A stretch of 47,356 nucleotides of DNA, taken from positions 1-47,356 of IMG/VR virus record IMGVR_UViG_3300032156_000919. One strand, 5' to 3'. Made by a program: the position numbers and the translations under genes. Source of the stretch: a virus. Below, one piece after another: positions 40,440 through 47,266 of this stretch. Numbering within the stretch: position 1 is the first letter of the stretch; each line of letters opens with the position of its first letter. The notes under the pieces were generated by a model. The model did no database searches and was not told the DNA's origin. It saw nothing but the letters and a program-made list of their open reading frames with translations.

Positions 40440-40556
40440 TGATATAATGACCTTGCGGAAATCGGGCACAGGCGACAAGTTCTCTCTTGGAGGCTTGCGG
40501 CCTCGGGATACCTGTGCCCCCGACCGCAAGGCCGTAAGTCTCCAAGAGAGAATTTG
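40440..40556 (+). promoter_or_regulatory. Promoter with knotted leader and long inverted repeat before the initiator
   Basis: TGATATAAT (40440-40448). In the leader, CCTTGCGG (40451-40458) pairs with CCGCAAGG (40524-40531), GGGCACAGG (40464-40472) with CCTGTGCCC (40511-40519), and 40476-40503 with 40529-40556 over 28 positions including three G-U pairs. The long arm encloses the other 3' partners, so the stems cross or exclude one another. TAGGAG (40562-40567) then serves the initiator gene. It could be an RNA switch, or part of the replication origin. Confidence 0.65.
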
Positions 40557-40573
40557 ATTTATAGGAGATGACA

Positions 40574-41470
40574 ATGAGTGAGCAGCAAGCACCCTACAAA
40601 ACAGGAAATCCTGAAGCGGATGGCGCGATGGAGATGCTGGGGAAGGGGTATGAGCATTCATCTCTGGAAATCCACCCGCAAACAACGGTAATTCGGCGCA
40701 AGGGCTGGGAAATGGTCGAGGAGGTGGTCCCGGCGTTCGTCAAAATCTCAACCGCCTTCAAGCAGGAAATGGCAACCATAGACGGCGACGCGTTGAAGGT
40801 TTGGCTTTTTATCGCACTTTCGATAAATCGGAACACCGAGCAAGCACACCCTGGTGTCCGCACAATCGCTACCGCCTGCGGAATGGGGCAGAACAAGGCC
40901 ATTGTAAAGATCAAGGAACTTGAGGGACTGGGACTTTTATCTGTCAACCGCAAAGATAGAAAATATAACATCTATGAAATACCCGATTACATATCAGCCA
41001 ATGCATTAACTGCCTCTAAAATGGAGGCAGTTAATGAAACTGCCTCTGAAAACCCTAAAACTGCCTCTGAAAAAGAGCAAACTGCTTTTGATCCTGCCGC
41101 CTTAAAAGTGCTTAACCAGAGAACCAGAGAACCAGATAATAAGCGACCCTTTAAAAAAGGCGATTTAATAGATGGCGTACTATTCTATGCAGAACAGTCT
41201 AAAGAACGTGGGGAAGACAAGATCGAAGAAATCCTTTGCAACCTTGAACATATCCTTCACAGGAATATCCAGCGCACCGGCCAATGGCAAGACTTGGCGA
41301 AATGGATGCTCAGGCGGTTGGAGAAAGAGCCATACACAATCTGGGCGAGTTGGTATATGGCCGATCCATTTAATGCAAAAACATCCTGGCGGATAATCCC
41401 TAAACAGATACGCGAGAGTTGGCCGCAAGCGTTCCAACCCATAGCGGAATCAGGATACAGGACACTATGA
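40574..41470 (+). CDS. Replication initiator (winged helix / DnaD-like)
   Basis: A 298-residue protein starting at the ATG after TAGGAG. Residues about 75-130 are a winged helix-turn-helix (HPGVRTIATACGMGQNKAIVKIKELEGLGLLSVNR) like replication initiators and DnaD N-domains. Residues about 140-180 are a low-complexity linker whose DNA holds iterons. The C-terminal domain (EEILCNLEHILHRNIQRTG, WMLRRLEKEPY) may bind helicase. The arrangement is that of lambda O. It is followed, with ATGA overlap, by the DnaB-type helicase. It should melt the origin and load that helicase. Confidence 0.75.
   Translation: MSEQQAPYKTGNPEADGAMEMLGKGYEHSSLEIHPQTTVIRRKGWEMVEEVVPAFVKISTAFKQEMATIDGDALKVWLFIALSINRNTEQAHPGVRTIATACGMGQNKAIVKIKELEGLGLLSVNRKDRKYNIYEIPDYISANALTASKMEAVNETASENPKTASEKEQTAFDPAALKVLNQRTREPDNKRPFKKGDLIDGVLFYAEQSKERGEDKIEEILCNLEHILHRNIQRTGQWQDLAKWMLRRLEKEPYTIWASWYMADPFNAKTSWRIIPKQIRESWPQAFQPIAESGYRTL
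41004..41090 (+). repeat. Iterons inside the initiator gene, candidate origin
   Basis: AAACTGCCTCTGAAAA at 41037-41052 and 41058-41073, and AAACTGCTTTTG at 41079-41090, are spaced exactly 21 bp, two helical turns. Upstream, CATTAACTGCCTC (41004-41016) and GAGGCAGTTAATG (41024-41036) are a perfect 13-bp inverted repeat of the same core. They encode the linker repeats TASENPK, TASEKEQ, TAFDPAA. An A/T-rich stretch (AAGCGACCCTTTAAAAAAGG) follows. Confidence 0.75.
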
Positions 41471-42846
41471 CAACTCAAACTCTACCCTCGCTCGAATATG
41501 CAGTGGCTCCTGTGCTTCCACAGAACACCCAGGCTGAGTGCGCCGTCATTGGTGGGGTGTTGATTGACCCCGAGAAGTTCGGAGAACTAGCGGTGTTCCT
41601 GACGGCCAATGATTTCTACATTCACCGTCACCGCTGGATATGGGAGGCTTTTACCCGCCTGCAAGAGCAACACGTTCCGCTTGACATCCTGATCGTCACC
41701 GAGGAACTCGACCGCGCTGGGCAACTGGGCGAGGTTGGAGGCCCGGCCTACCTGACTGCTCTGCTCAACCAGGTCCCGACCTCGCTCCACGCCGAGGCTT
41801 ATGCCCGCATGGTACAGACCGAGGCCGTGCGGCGCAGGGTATTGACGGCCTGCAGCAGGGCCGCACAACTGGCCTTTGACCAGAGTCAGACCGCTGAAAG
41901 CATCCTGTTCCAGTCTGCTGAAGCCTTCGGTCTGCTAGCGGCGACGGCGAATGTGGGACGGGAAGTCGAACCGTTGGCAAAAGTCTTATCTTGTGAATAC
42001 GATGCTCTAAAGAGACGAACCGAGGATCCGAAGGAAGTATGGGGACTTGCCACTGGCCTGCCCAAGCTGGACAAGGAAACGGGAGGATTACAGACTGGCG
42101 AGTTGACCTTTCTGGCTGGGGAACCCGGGGTGGGAAAGTCCTGGTTGGCGCTGACCATTGCGGATTACATCTCGGGCGACGGAATTCCTGGGGCATTCAT
42201 CTCCCTGGAAATGAAAAAGAACAAGATCGTGCAACGCCTGATGGCCGGGCGTTCTGGTGTGCGGACACGCAGTCTACGTTCCGGCTTCCTGGGAGAAGAA
42301 GATTGGCTGGAGATCACGCGGGCGGTGGCGGAGCTTGACCAATTGCCGTTATATCTGGACGACCGCTCGACTGACTGCGTGGGATTGCGCGCCACGTTGC
42401 ATCGCCTGAAACGTGAACGAAAAATCCAGTGGTTCATGCTTGATTACCTACTCAAACTTACCGACACAGGCAAAGACGATACCGAGAAGACGGCGCACAT
42501 CTCCTGGTCGCTAAAGACCATGTGCCATGACCTTGACCTGGCCGGGGTGGTGTTGCACAGCATCACGAAAGCGGGTATGGACACGACGGGTGATCCGGTC
42601 AAGGCCTGGCTACGTGGCAGTGGGCAACTCTTACATGATGCGGATAACATCTTTGTGTTGACTACATTCTCACCCGGCAAAGGAAACCTGGTTACGGAGA
42701 AGGACAAGAAAAGTCGGGCGACATTGTGGATGAAAAAAGGGCGGGAAATGGAGAACTCAATGTTCAATCTTCACTTGGTTCGCAAGACCCCCAGTCCGTT
42801 CTTTGGAGAACTGGAACTTGACGAAGGGAGAAAACCTTATGTCTGA
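41467..42846 (+). CDS. Replicative DNA helicase (DnaB-like)
   Basis: A 459-residue protein. Residues about 10-115 are the DnaB N-terminal domain (PQNTQAECAVIGGVLIDPEKF, HRWIWEAFTRLQ, LGEVGGPAYLTALLNQVPT). Residues 185-459 are the RecA-like motor: Walker A GEPGVGKS (218-225), GAFISLEMKK, Walker B WFMLDYLL (about 318-325), SITKAG and GSGQLLHDADNI. The usual 5'-3' hexameric fork helicase. It overlaps the initiator by four bases. Several motifs deviate from bacterial DnaB (DDTEKTAHISWSLK), so it is a phage version. Confidence 0.93.
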   Translation: MTTQTLPSLEYAVAPVLPQNTQAECAVIGGVLIDPEKFGELAVFLTANDFYIHRHRWIWEAFTRLQEQHVPLDILIVTEELDRAGQLGEVGGPAYLTALLNQVPTSLHAEAYARMVQTEAVRRRVLTACSRAAQLAFDQSQTAESILFQSAEAFGLLAATANVGREVEPLAKVLSCEYDALKRRTEDPKEVWGLATGLPKLDKETGGLQTGELTFLAGEPGVGKSWLALTIADYISGDGIPGAFISLEMKKNKIVQRLMAGRSGVRTRSLRSGFLGEEDWLEITRAVAELDQLPLYLDDRSTDCVGLRATLHRLKRERKIQWFMLDYLLKLTDTGKDDTEKTAHISWSLKTMCHDLDLAGVVLHSITKAGMDTTGDPVKAWLRGSGQLLHDADNIFVLTTFSPGKGNLVTEKDKKSRATLWMKKGREMENSMFNLHLVRKTPSPFFGELELDEGRKPYV

Positions 42847-42991
42847 TTACCAGCCCGGCCTGGCGTCTTTATTCGCGGCAACTGCACGCGAAGCTCCGAA
42901 GATCATCATTCGGGCATATTGCCCTGTTTGCGGGGCACAGACCGAGCAGGTCTTCGCCCGCGATGAAGGCAAGAAGATTGCTGTGCGGTGA
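42839..42991 (+). CDS. Small protein with CxxC, 50 aa
   Basis: A 50-residue protein, MSDYQPGLASLFAATARE..., that starts inside the helicase stop region and has a single CPVCG pair. It could make a zinc site only as a dimer. Unknown function. Confidence 0.55.
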   Translation: MSDYQPGLASLFAATAREAPKIIIRAYCPVCGAQTEQVFARDEGKKIAVR

Positions 42992-42995
42992 AGCC

Positions 42996-43142
42996 ATGAC
43001 AGAACTGATCGAAGTCATTATCTATTCCGAGGGCAAGAAGACCACAGTCCTGGTTCCGGCTGAACTTTCCGATGTGCCGCTGTATGAGTTGGCGGCTGCT
43101 GGGTTGATCTATCTGAAACGAGTAGGAGAGACCGATGATTGA
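42996..43142 (+). CDS. Small hypothetical protein, 48 aa
   Basis: A 48-residue protein, MTELIEVIIYSEGKKTTVL..., an acidic alpha/beta peptide with no known family. The start is five bases after the previous stop, and its end overlaps the ATG at 43135. Confidence 0.5.
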   Translation: MTELIEVIIYSEGKKTTVLVPAELSDVPLYELAAAGLIYLKRVGETDD

Positions 43143-43212
43143 TAAAAGAAGAATTTATGGAAAATGGGCAGGTAGGCCGGAGGGCGGCGGAATATGTCCG
43201 TCTATACACTAG
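43135..43212 (+). pseudogene. Truncated small phage gene at the cassette boundary
   Basis: A 25-codon frame, MIDKRRIYGKWAGRPEGGG..., resembling the start of small phage proteins with a YGKWAGNP-x-G motif, which normally run on to a Cys. Here it ends in a TAG at 43210-43212. The G of this stop is the first base of GTTGGGT (43212-43218), the left edge of the cassette array, so the gene seems to have been cut by that insertion. Overlaps upstream gene by eight bases. Confidence 0.4.
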
Positions 43213-43218
43213 TTGGGT
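43212..43218 (+). other. Cassette-boundary core site GTTGGGT (left edge)
   Basis: GTTGGGT matches the integron core site GTTRRRY. It sits 7 bases before the methyltransferase ATG at 43226, as expected for the 5' end of a gene cassette, and the same heptamer ends the array at 44746-44752. Confidence 0.5.
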
Positions 43219-43225
43219 TGCTGAA

Positions 43226-44083
43226 ATGGACGTACCTTACAAACTTTACAAAGGCGATTGCCTAGAAATAATGCCCACGCTGGAAGCGGGAAGCGTTGAC
43301 GCTATCATCACGGATTTACCCTATGGCACAACTCAGTGCCATTGGGACAGCGTTATTCCGCTTGATGAAATGTGGGCGCAAGTCAAACGAATTTTGAAAC
43401 CTAAAGGCGTGTTTGTCACCACTGGAAGCCAACCATTTACAACCGTTCTGATTGCTTCAAATCTCGATTGGTTCAGGTATGAATGGATTTGGGAAAAGCC
43501 ACGAATTACAGGTTATCTTTCCGCTAACCGTCGCCCGATGAAGGCCCACGAAAATATTTTAGTTTTCGGGCGTGGTGTCTATAATCCGCAAATGCTCAAA
43601 GGCGAAAAGCATAAGTCAGGCGCAAAGCCAAAATGGGAAGGTCAAGCGAAAGTTTACGGTAAACATGAGCGCATCCTAACAAGTTCTGATATGTGGTATC
43701 CACGCTCAATCATAAAATTTTCGTCTGACCCTGAAACAACAGTCACACGAAAAGACCGCCCGAATAAAACAGAGCGTCACCCAACACAGAAACCGCTTGC
43801 GCTTTACGAGTATCTCATCCGAACATATACCAACCCTGGCGATTTGGTTCTTGATTTTTGCATGGGTTCAGGCACAACAGGCATTTCTGCTTATGCCGAA
43901 GGTAGAAAGTTTATCGGCATCGAAAAAGAGCAAAAGTATTATTCCATAGCCGAGAAGCGCATAAGTCAAGCAGCGCGACAGCCAGCACTCTTCCACGCAA
44001 CCCAACAAGGCGTGCAGCGGACGCCGGAAACCGCGCCCCTAACGCAAACCATTGGGCGGCTTCGCCCGGGAGAACAAACATGA
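43226..44083 (+). CDS. Site-specific DNA methyltransferase (adenine-type)
   Basis: A 285-residue protein from the ATG at 43226; a longer frame to 43139 (TTG) crosses the cassette boundary and is unlikely. Motif IV is TDLPYGT, followed by W-D-x-x-I-P, and motif I is DFCMGSGTT near residue 210. PTQKPLALYEYLI is the typical beta-class link between them. It would methylate adenine N6 (or cytosine N4). Its last 28 residues (ATQQGVQRTPETAPLTQT...) are encoded by the attC-like site. It is more A/T-rich than the replication genes before it. It may protect phage DNA. No cognate nuclease is seen. Confidence 0.88.
   Translation: MDVPYKLYKGDCLEIMPTLEAGSVDAIITDLPYGTTQCHWDSVIPLDEMWAQVKRILKPKGVFVTTGSQPFTTVLIASNLDWFRYEWIWEKPRITGYLSANRRPMKAHENILVFGRGVYNPQMLKGEKHKSGAKPKWEGQAKVYGKHERILTSSDMWYPRSIIKFSSDPETTVTRKDRPNKTERHPTQKPLALYEYLIRTYTNPGDLVLDFCMGSGTTGISAYAEGRKFIGIEKEQKYYSIAEKRISQAARQPALFHATQQGVQRTPETAPLTQTIGRLRPGEQT
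44000..44057 (+). repeat. attC-like site 1 (end of methyltransferase cassette)
   Basis: Begins ACCCAAC (44000-44006, RYYYAAC) and ends ATTGGGC (44051-44057, one base from GTTRRRY). Inner arms: GCGT (44010-44013) pairs with ACGC (44042-44045). It shares CCCAACAAG, one variable base and CGTGCAGCGGACG with site 3, as well as CTAACGCAAACC before the core. The imperfect hairpin with unpaired bases is as in integron attC sites. Confidence 0.55.
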
Positions 44084-44205
44084 AACGAATCGGACTTTGG
44101 TTTTACTACCTTTGGGCATTACTTACACCAGTGCATGACACGTTTATCTGGTCACCATTCCTGGCGTGGAAGTGCGCCGGAATTGCAAACAGGAAGAAGG
44201 CGTGA
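44080..44205 (+). CDS. Small membrane-associated protein, 41 aa
   Basis: A 41-residue protein, MKRIGLWFYYLWALLTPVHD..., hydrophobic and Trp-rich in its first half, basic at the end (NRKKA). GGGAGAA lies 7 bases before the ATG. It would be the gene of the second cassette. Unknown function. Confidence 0.5.
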   Translation: MKRIGLWFYYLWALLTPVHDTFIWSPFLAWKCAGIANRKKA

Positions 44206-44213
44206 TTTGAAAT

Positions 44214-44299
44214 GAACGGCTCTCCGCCGCAAAGAATGTTCGCCGCGCTTCCCCGCTCGTGACGGCACATAAGCATGCCGCTAACGCAAACCGTTCGGC
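44214..44299 (+). repeat. attC-like site 2 (weak)
   Basis: Ends with CTAACGCAAACC (44281-44292) and GTTCGGC (44293-44299), like the other sites. The left arm is poor: GAACGG (44214-44219) pairs with CCGTTC (44291-44296). It also begins with ATGAACGGCTCTCCGCCGC, similar to ATGACCGGCAGTCCGCCGC at 44776. It may be a worn site. Confidence 0.4.
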
Positions 44300-44365
44300 G
44301 GCTTGTTCCGCAAAGGAGAGAAAATGCAAACGCAAACCGTTAGCCCGCTCGAAAGGAGAAAAAGA

Positions 44366-44737
44366 ATGATCGATTACCAATTATCGAATATTCTCAACGC
44401 CGCACTGCGACTTAAGAAAACTAAGGAAGGCATTGAGGATTTCAAAAGAATTGTTCGCGCAGAACTTGAAGCAGTCCAACTAAGCGTGCAGGCGGCCGGG
44501 GGTGGGTGCCTTCTGTTGAGCAAAACGATGGCACAACTTTTTGATGAGTGGTATGAACCGCGCGAGGAAGAATTGGAAAATCTTGAACCCGAGGATATTG
44601 CCCGCCGAGCGTGGAACGATGGCTTTGTTGCCGCCCAACAAGACGTGCAGCGGACGGCTTCGCCTCCTCTTGAGATAACTGCTGATCCAGCCGTCGTTAT
44701 AAACGACGGCTATCGCGCTAATCCGCCCCGCCGCTAA
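44366..44737 (+). CDS. Cassette-borne hypothetical protein, 123 aa
   Basis: About 123 residues from the ATG after GAAAGGAGAAAAAG (44366); another in-frame ATG at 44324 also has AAAGGAG. The two ribosome-binding sites flank a duplicated ACGCAAACC core (44330-44338). It is helical (IIDYQLSNILNAALRLKK is close to the start; EELENLEPEDIARRAWNDGF near the end). The last 33 residues (AAQQDVQRTASPP...) are encoded by attC-like site 3, just as the methyltransferase reads into site 1. Function unknown. Confidence 0.55.
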   Translation: MIDYQLSNILNAALRLKKTKEGIEDFKRIVRAELEAVQLSVQAAGGGCLLLSKTMAQLFDEWYEPREEELENLEPEDIARRAWNDGFVAAQQDVQRTASPPLEITADPAVVINDGYRANPPRR

Positions 44738-44752
44738 CGCAAACCGTTGGGT
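44633..44752 (+). repeat. attC-like site 3 (right edge of array)
   Basis: GCCCAAC (44633-44639) matches RYYYAAC and GTTGGGT (44746-44752) matches GTTRRRY; they are complementary apart from the end pair. The centre holds a perfect 10-bp hairpin, AGCCGTCGTT (44691-44700) with AACGACGGCT (44702-44711) in near-palindromic form, like the variable terminal structure of long attC sites. Length is 120 bp. Confidence 0.6.
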
Positions 44753-44909
44753 GCAGTAGAGAGAAGGTGATATAAATGACCGGCAGTCCGCCGCCTTTAA
44801 TGTAATATCGGGGGTTGCGCATCCGATATAAACACGCAAAGTTTTGGGTTATAATATAGGCGATAGCCCAATCTCGTCGTCTGACGAGAAAACTTGAAAG
44901 GAGAATGAA
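44753..44909 (+). promoter_or_regulatory. Promoter and hairpin leader of the holin operon
   Basis: No gene fits here. ATATCGG (44807-44813) can pair with CCGATAT (44823-44829). TATAAT (44850-44855) is a -10 box preceded by TGGGT. CTCGTC (44873-44878) and GACGAG (44883-44888) make a short hairpin. GAAAGGAG precedes the next ATG. ATGACCGGCAGTCCGCCGC at 44776 repeats the motif at 44212. Confidence 0.5.
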
Positions 44910-45254
44910 ATGTTAGACATGCTTGTTGCGCTCACTATCCAGTTCGTCTCTCTCTTGGGAGTGGCCGCTCTAGTAGCGGTTGTCGTGAACATCCTAAAGG
45001 CATTCGGCGCGGTCAAGGAGGGCACGTCGGCGTACTGGGCCTCAGGCCTCGGCCTGGCGGCGTTCATCACCGTCGCTGTTTTGGGTATCTTCAAACCAGA
45101 CTTGACCCTCGCATTCCTGAACGAGGTTGCTCTCAAGATCGCTACAATTATGACGTTCGTCTTGGGCTTCATCGTTCAGATTGCCGCTGCTCCACTATTC
45201 CACAAAGCTTTGAGTAGTGGCAGCATCCCTCTCCTCGGCAAGAAACTAAGCTAG
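44910..45254 (+). CDS. Holin candidate
   Basis: A 114-residue membrane protein with three hydrophobic segments (about 5-32, 44-62, 73-97), short turns and a C-terminal polar tail (HKALSSGSIPLLGKKLS). Size and topology fit a class I holin, which forms holes in the inner membrane at lysis time. It has its own promoter and is followed by a gene with one membrane helix and a coiled coil. No endolysin gene is next to it. Confidence 0.6.
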   Translation: MLDMLVALTIQFVSLLGVAALVAVVVNILKAFGAVKEGTSAYWASGLGLAAFITVAVLGIFKPDLTLAFLNEVALKIATIMTFVLGFIVQIAAAPLFHKALSSGSIPLLGKKLS

Positions 45255-45264
45255 GACAATCCAC

Positions 45265-45537
45265 ATGAGCGGCGGAGAGGCTTGGTTGAATCTGCTTGTC
45301 CAGGTTCCTCTTGTAGGAATTTTTATCTGGTTTATACTGGAACGAGACAAACGCTCCAACGCTTCACAGCTCGAGCGAGATCGCGAATGGCGCGATTTCA
45401 TGCGCGAACAACGCGAAGCGCACACTGGGGCATTGTCAAGACTGGCCGAGGAGATCAAGGCCATCGGCGGACAGGTGGGGGTGGTGAGCGGGATCCTCGC
45501 AGGATTGAACTTCACCAGGAAAGATAAGCAGAAGTGA
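45265..45537 (+). CDS. Membrane-anchored coiled-coil protein, lysis accessory candidate
   Basis: A 90-residue protein: one membrane helix (LLVQVPLVGIFIWFILE, about 9-26), then a charged coiled coil (RDKRSNASQLERDREWRDFMREQREAHTGALSRLAEEI). The design resembles BhlA/holin-like or spanin-type accessory proteins. It begins 10 bases after the holin stop. The exact role is uncertain. Confidence 0.55.
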   Translation: MSGGEAWLNLLVQVPLVGIFIWFILERDKRSNASQLERDREWRDFMREQREAHTGALSRLAEEIKAIGGQVGVVSGILAGLNFTRKDKQK

Positions 45538-45541
45538 TGAT

Positions 45542-45940
45542 ATGGATCGGAGCAAAATGCTGCGTTTTCCCTGGCCGGACAGTCGGCTGAGTCCGAACTC
45601 GCGCAAAGACCGCCGCTATCTAACAGACGTGCGCACTGCGGCGCACCAGGTTGGGTTTGCCATTACCCGTGATGCAGGATTGATGCTACCCATGAAAGGC
45701 GACCTTTGCTGGCGGCTGGTATTTTGCCCGCCAGACGGGCGACATCGTGACGATGACAACGTTTATGCAAGTTTTAAGTCCGCCCGCGACGGGATATTCG
45801 CGGCACTGGAAACAAATGATGCGCGCATCCGCCGGACGGTCATTGAGTGGGGCGAGATCGAAGTGGGGGGTGCTGTGTACGTGGAGATCATGGAATTGAA
45901 AACGGCGGAGTATGTAGAATATGGACTAGGCAAATACTAA
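45542..45940 (+). CDS. RusA-family Holliday junction resolvase
   Basis: A 132-residue protein. HRDDDNVYASFKSARDGIF (about 68-86) holds the catalytic acidic cluster of RusA (D70, D71/D72, N73, K79, D83), and ETNDARIRRTVIEWGE matches the segment that follows. The length fits RusA. It resolves branched DNA formed in replication and recombination before packaging. The start is two codons after the previous stop. Confidence 0.85.
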   Translation: MDRSKMLRFPWPDSRLSPNSRKDRRYLTDVRTAAHQVGFAITRDAGLMLPMKGDLCWRLVFCPPDGRHRDDDNVYASFKSARDGIFAALETNDARIRRTVIEWGEIEVGGAVYVEIMELKTAEYVEYGLGKY

Positions 45941-46222
45941 ATGAAATCAAGGAACCAAGACCCTCCAAAGAACTGTGAATGGTGCGGCAAGTCTCTGCCC
46001 GAGAGCCTTAGTCGGCAGTTCAAATATCACCCCGGCGAATGCAAAAGGCAGGGCTGGAAGCGGGCACACAAGAAGGCTGTGAATAGATCAAACGACCCTC
46101 CTCCCTTCATACCGGCCCGGCCGCGCAGCCCGGCAGGGATGATGAAGATGCTCCGGGATGATTACATGCAGTTGAAACTTGCCGGACAGATACACATCCC
46201 GAAGGGAAGATGGCAGATATAA
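45941..46222 (+). CDS. Small zinc-finger-like protein, 93 aa
   Basis: A 93-residue basic protein. CEWCG and a later YHPGECKRQGW give a four-ligand (three Cys, one His) zinc site like that of HNH or HTH-type small phage proteins. The C-terminal part (DDYMQLKLAGQIHIPKGRWQI) is shared with the 52-residue gene at 309. It directly follows RusA. Confidence 0.65.
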   Translation: MKSRNQDPPKNCEWCGKSLPESLSRQFKYHPGECKRQGWKRAHKKAVNRSNDPPPFIPARPRSPAGMMKMLRDDYMQLKLAGQIHIPKGRWQI

Positions 46223-46242
46223 CTTTCGGGGAGTAAATAATG
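46175..46242 (+). repeat. 68-bp dispersed repeat, copy 2
   Basis: Partner of 402-469. Here the repeat runs over the stop of the zinc-finger gene into CGTTTCG and then the TATAAT box at 46272. Confidence 0.75.
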
Positions 46243-46271
46243 CGTTTCGACCGATGAAGAGAAATAAGTGT

Positions 46272-46352
46272 TATAATGTTTTTGGTTCTCCAAACCAAGT
46301 GGCCGGGGAGACCTGGCCCAGGAAGCCCGAGAAATTCGGGCTTCCTGATTTA
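46272..46352 (+). ncRNA. Possible small RNA: promoter to terminator in about 80 bases
   Basis: TATAAT (46272-46277) would start a transcript near 46284. A strong hairpin, AGGAAGCCCGA (46320-46330) with TCGGGCTTCCT (46336-46346), is followed by GATTTAATTT. The segment between has GGTT-CTCC and GGGGAGACC arms and TGGCC/GGCCCA. No reading frame is present, so either a short RNA or an attenuated leader is made. Confidence 0.5.
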
Positions 46353-46371
46353 ATTTCGTCCCAATTTACCC

Positions 46372-46413
46372 TTGACAGAATAAGCGATTATGCTTATACT
46401 ATATATGTATAGT
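46372..46413 (+). promoter_or_regulatory. Strong sigma70 promoter with operator-like palindrome
   Basis: TTGACA (46372-46377), 17-base spacer, TATACT (46395-46400). ACTATA (46398-46403) and TATAGT (46408-46413) form a palindrome over the -10 and start site, a likely operator. The RHH protein encoded at 35363 is one candidate to bind it. It drives the operon at 46446 that crosses the closure point. Confidence 0.75.
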
Positions 46414-46445
46414 AGGCCATTCACCTACACAAAAAGGAGAACCAA

Positions 46446-47138
46446 ATGAACATTACAGAATCGCCACACGTTTTTGATGATTATTTTCTGCGCACCGGTG
46501 ACGTTGAACCAGTGCTGGACGGCGCTATGCTTACTATCTACAACAGTAGGCATGGTAGCGGCAACAAATTTACCAGCGTTACCAATCTCGTTGCATATAA
46601 CAATGAGCATCTAACCAGCATTCTCTGCGCGTGGACATGCAGACACAGCGGTTCGCAATTTTGGCGGCACTACCGCGACGGCGAACGGGTGATGTGGAAA
46701 TCGCTAACCGAGGCCGAGAGGATGCTGATCCTGGATGCGTTCGGCGAACCGCATGTTCCGGGCTGGGTGAAGGCACCTGGTAAACTCGAACGTGATTATA
46801 TCCGAGGCCGCGAACTCTACCGCGCTGAGCAAGATGAACAGGGAACGCTCTATGGATACAAGTACCTGCGCCTCAGCGCAGATGATGGACGTCTTCACTC
46901 GCCCGCAAATGTCAGCAAAAATGCCGCGTGGGAAAATTTGGAATTGAGCGCCGACCGCGAACCAACAGCGGAAAACACGCACGGGATATACTGCATGAAA
47001 TCCCGAAAATCGCCTCAGTTGAACGCATTTGCTCAGCGCGATTGCTATATGGTGCGCTTGGCTCTCTCCGGGACGATTGTTGAGGGCGAGACCGGATTTC
47101 GTGCACAGCACGCGCAGATCGTGGAGGTGTTGCAATGA
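46446..47138 (+). CDS. Early hypothetical protein with DUF7666-like pattern, 230 aa
   Basis: A 230-residue protein after AAAAGGAGAACC. The C-terminal half (TLYGYKYLRLSADDGRLHSP, NAAWENLELSADREPT, THGIYCMKS) resembles a domain common in phage and actinobacterial proteins (YK..R..DGRL.SP.....W.....C..GIY..K). The N-terminal half is unassigned, with Trp and Arg rich segments. It is the first gene behind the strongest promoter in the window, so it is likely to act early. Function unknown. Confidence 0.6.
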   Translation: MNITESPHVFDDYFLRTGDVEPVLDGAMLTIYNSRHGSGNKFTSVTNLVAYNNEHLTSILCAWTCRHSGSQFWRHYRDGERVMWKSLTEAERMLILDAFGEPHVPGWVKAPGKLERDYIRGRELYRAEQDEQGTLYGYKYLRLSADDGRLHSPANVSKNAAWENLELSADREPTAENTHGIYCMKSRKSPQLNAFAQRDCYMVRLALSGTIVEGETGFRAQHAQIVEVLQ

Positions 47139-47266
47139 GAATCGGTAAAATTGTTCGCGTCATTAGAGAAATTCCAGCCCCGCTCCGCATACTGAACTGG
47201 CCGATGCCAAAACCGATACCAGTCCCCGACTGGATAAAACAACCAGAGAAAGTGACGGTGCGATGA
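47135..47266 (+). CDS. Small hypothetical protein, 43 aa
   Basis: A 43-residue Pro-rich basic peptide, MRIGKIVRVIREIPAPLRIL..., coupled by ATGA to the gene before it and by ATGATG to the gene after it. GGAGGTG precedes the ATG. It crosses into the repeated 127 bases. Unknown function. Confidence 0.6.
   Translation: MRIGKIVRVIREIPAPLRILNWPMPKPIPVPDWIKQPEKVTVR

Noticed and set aside
43139-43225. Longer N-terminus of the methyltransferase from a TTG at 43139
   Set aside because: It crosses the putative cassette boundary, overlaps another small frame and adds 29 residues not needed for the fold.
44212-44262. Tiny frames MNGSPPQRMFAALPRS (44212) and MTGSPPPLM (44776)
   Set aside because: The similar starts come from the repeated cassette-associated DNA. 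They have no independent sign of being translated.
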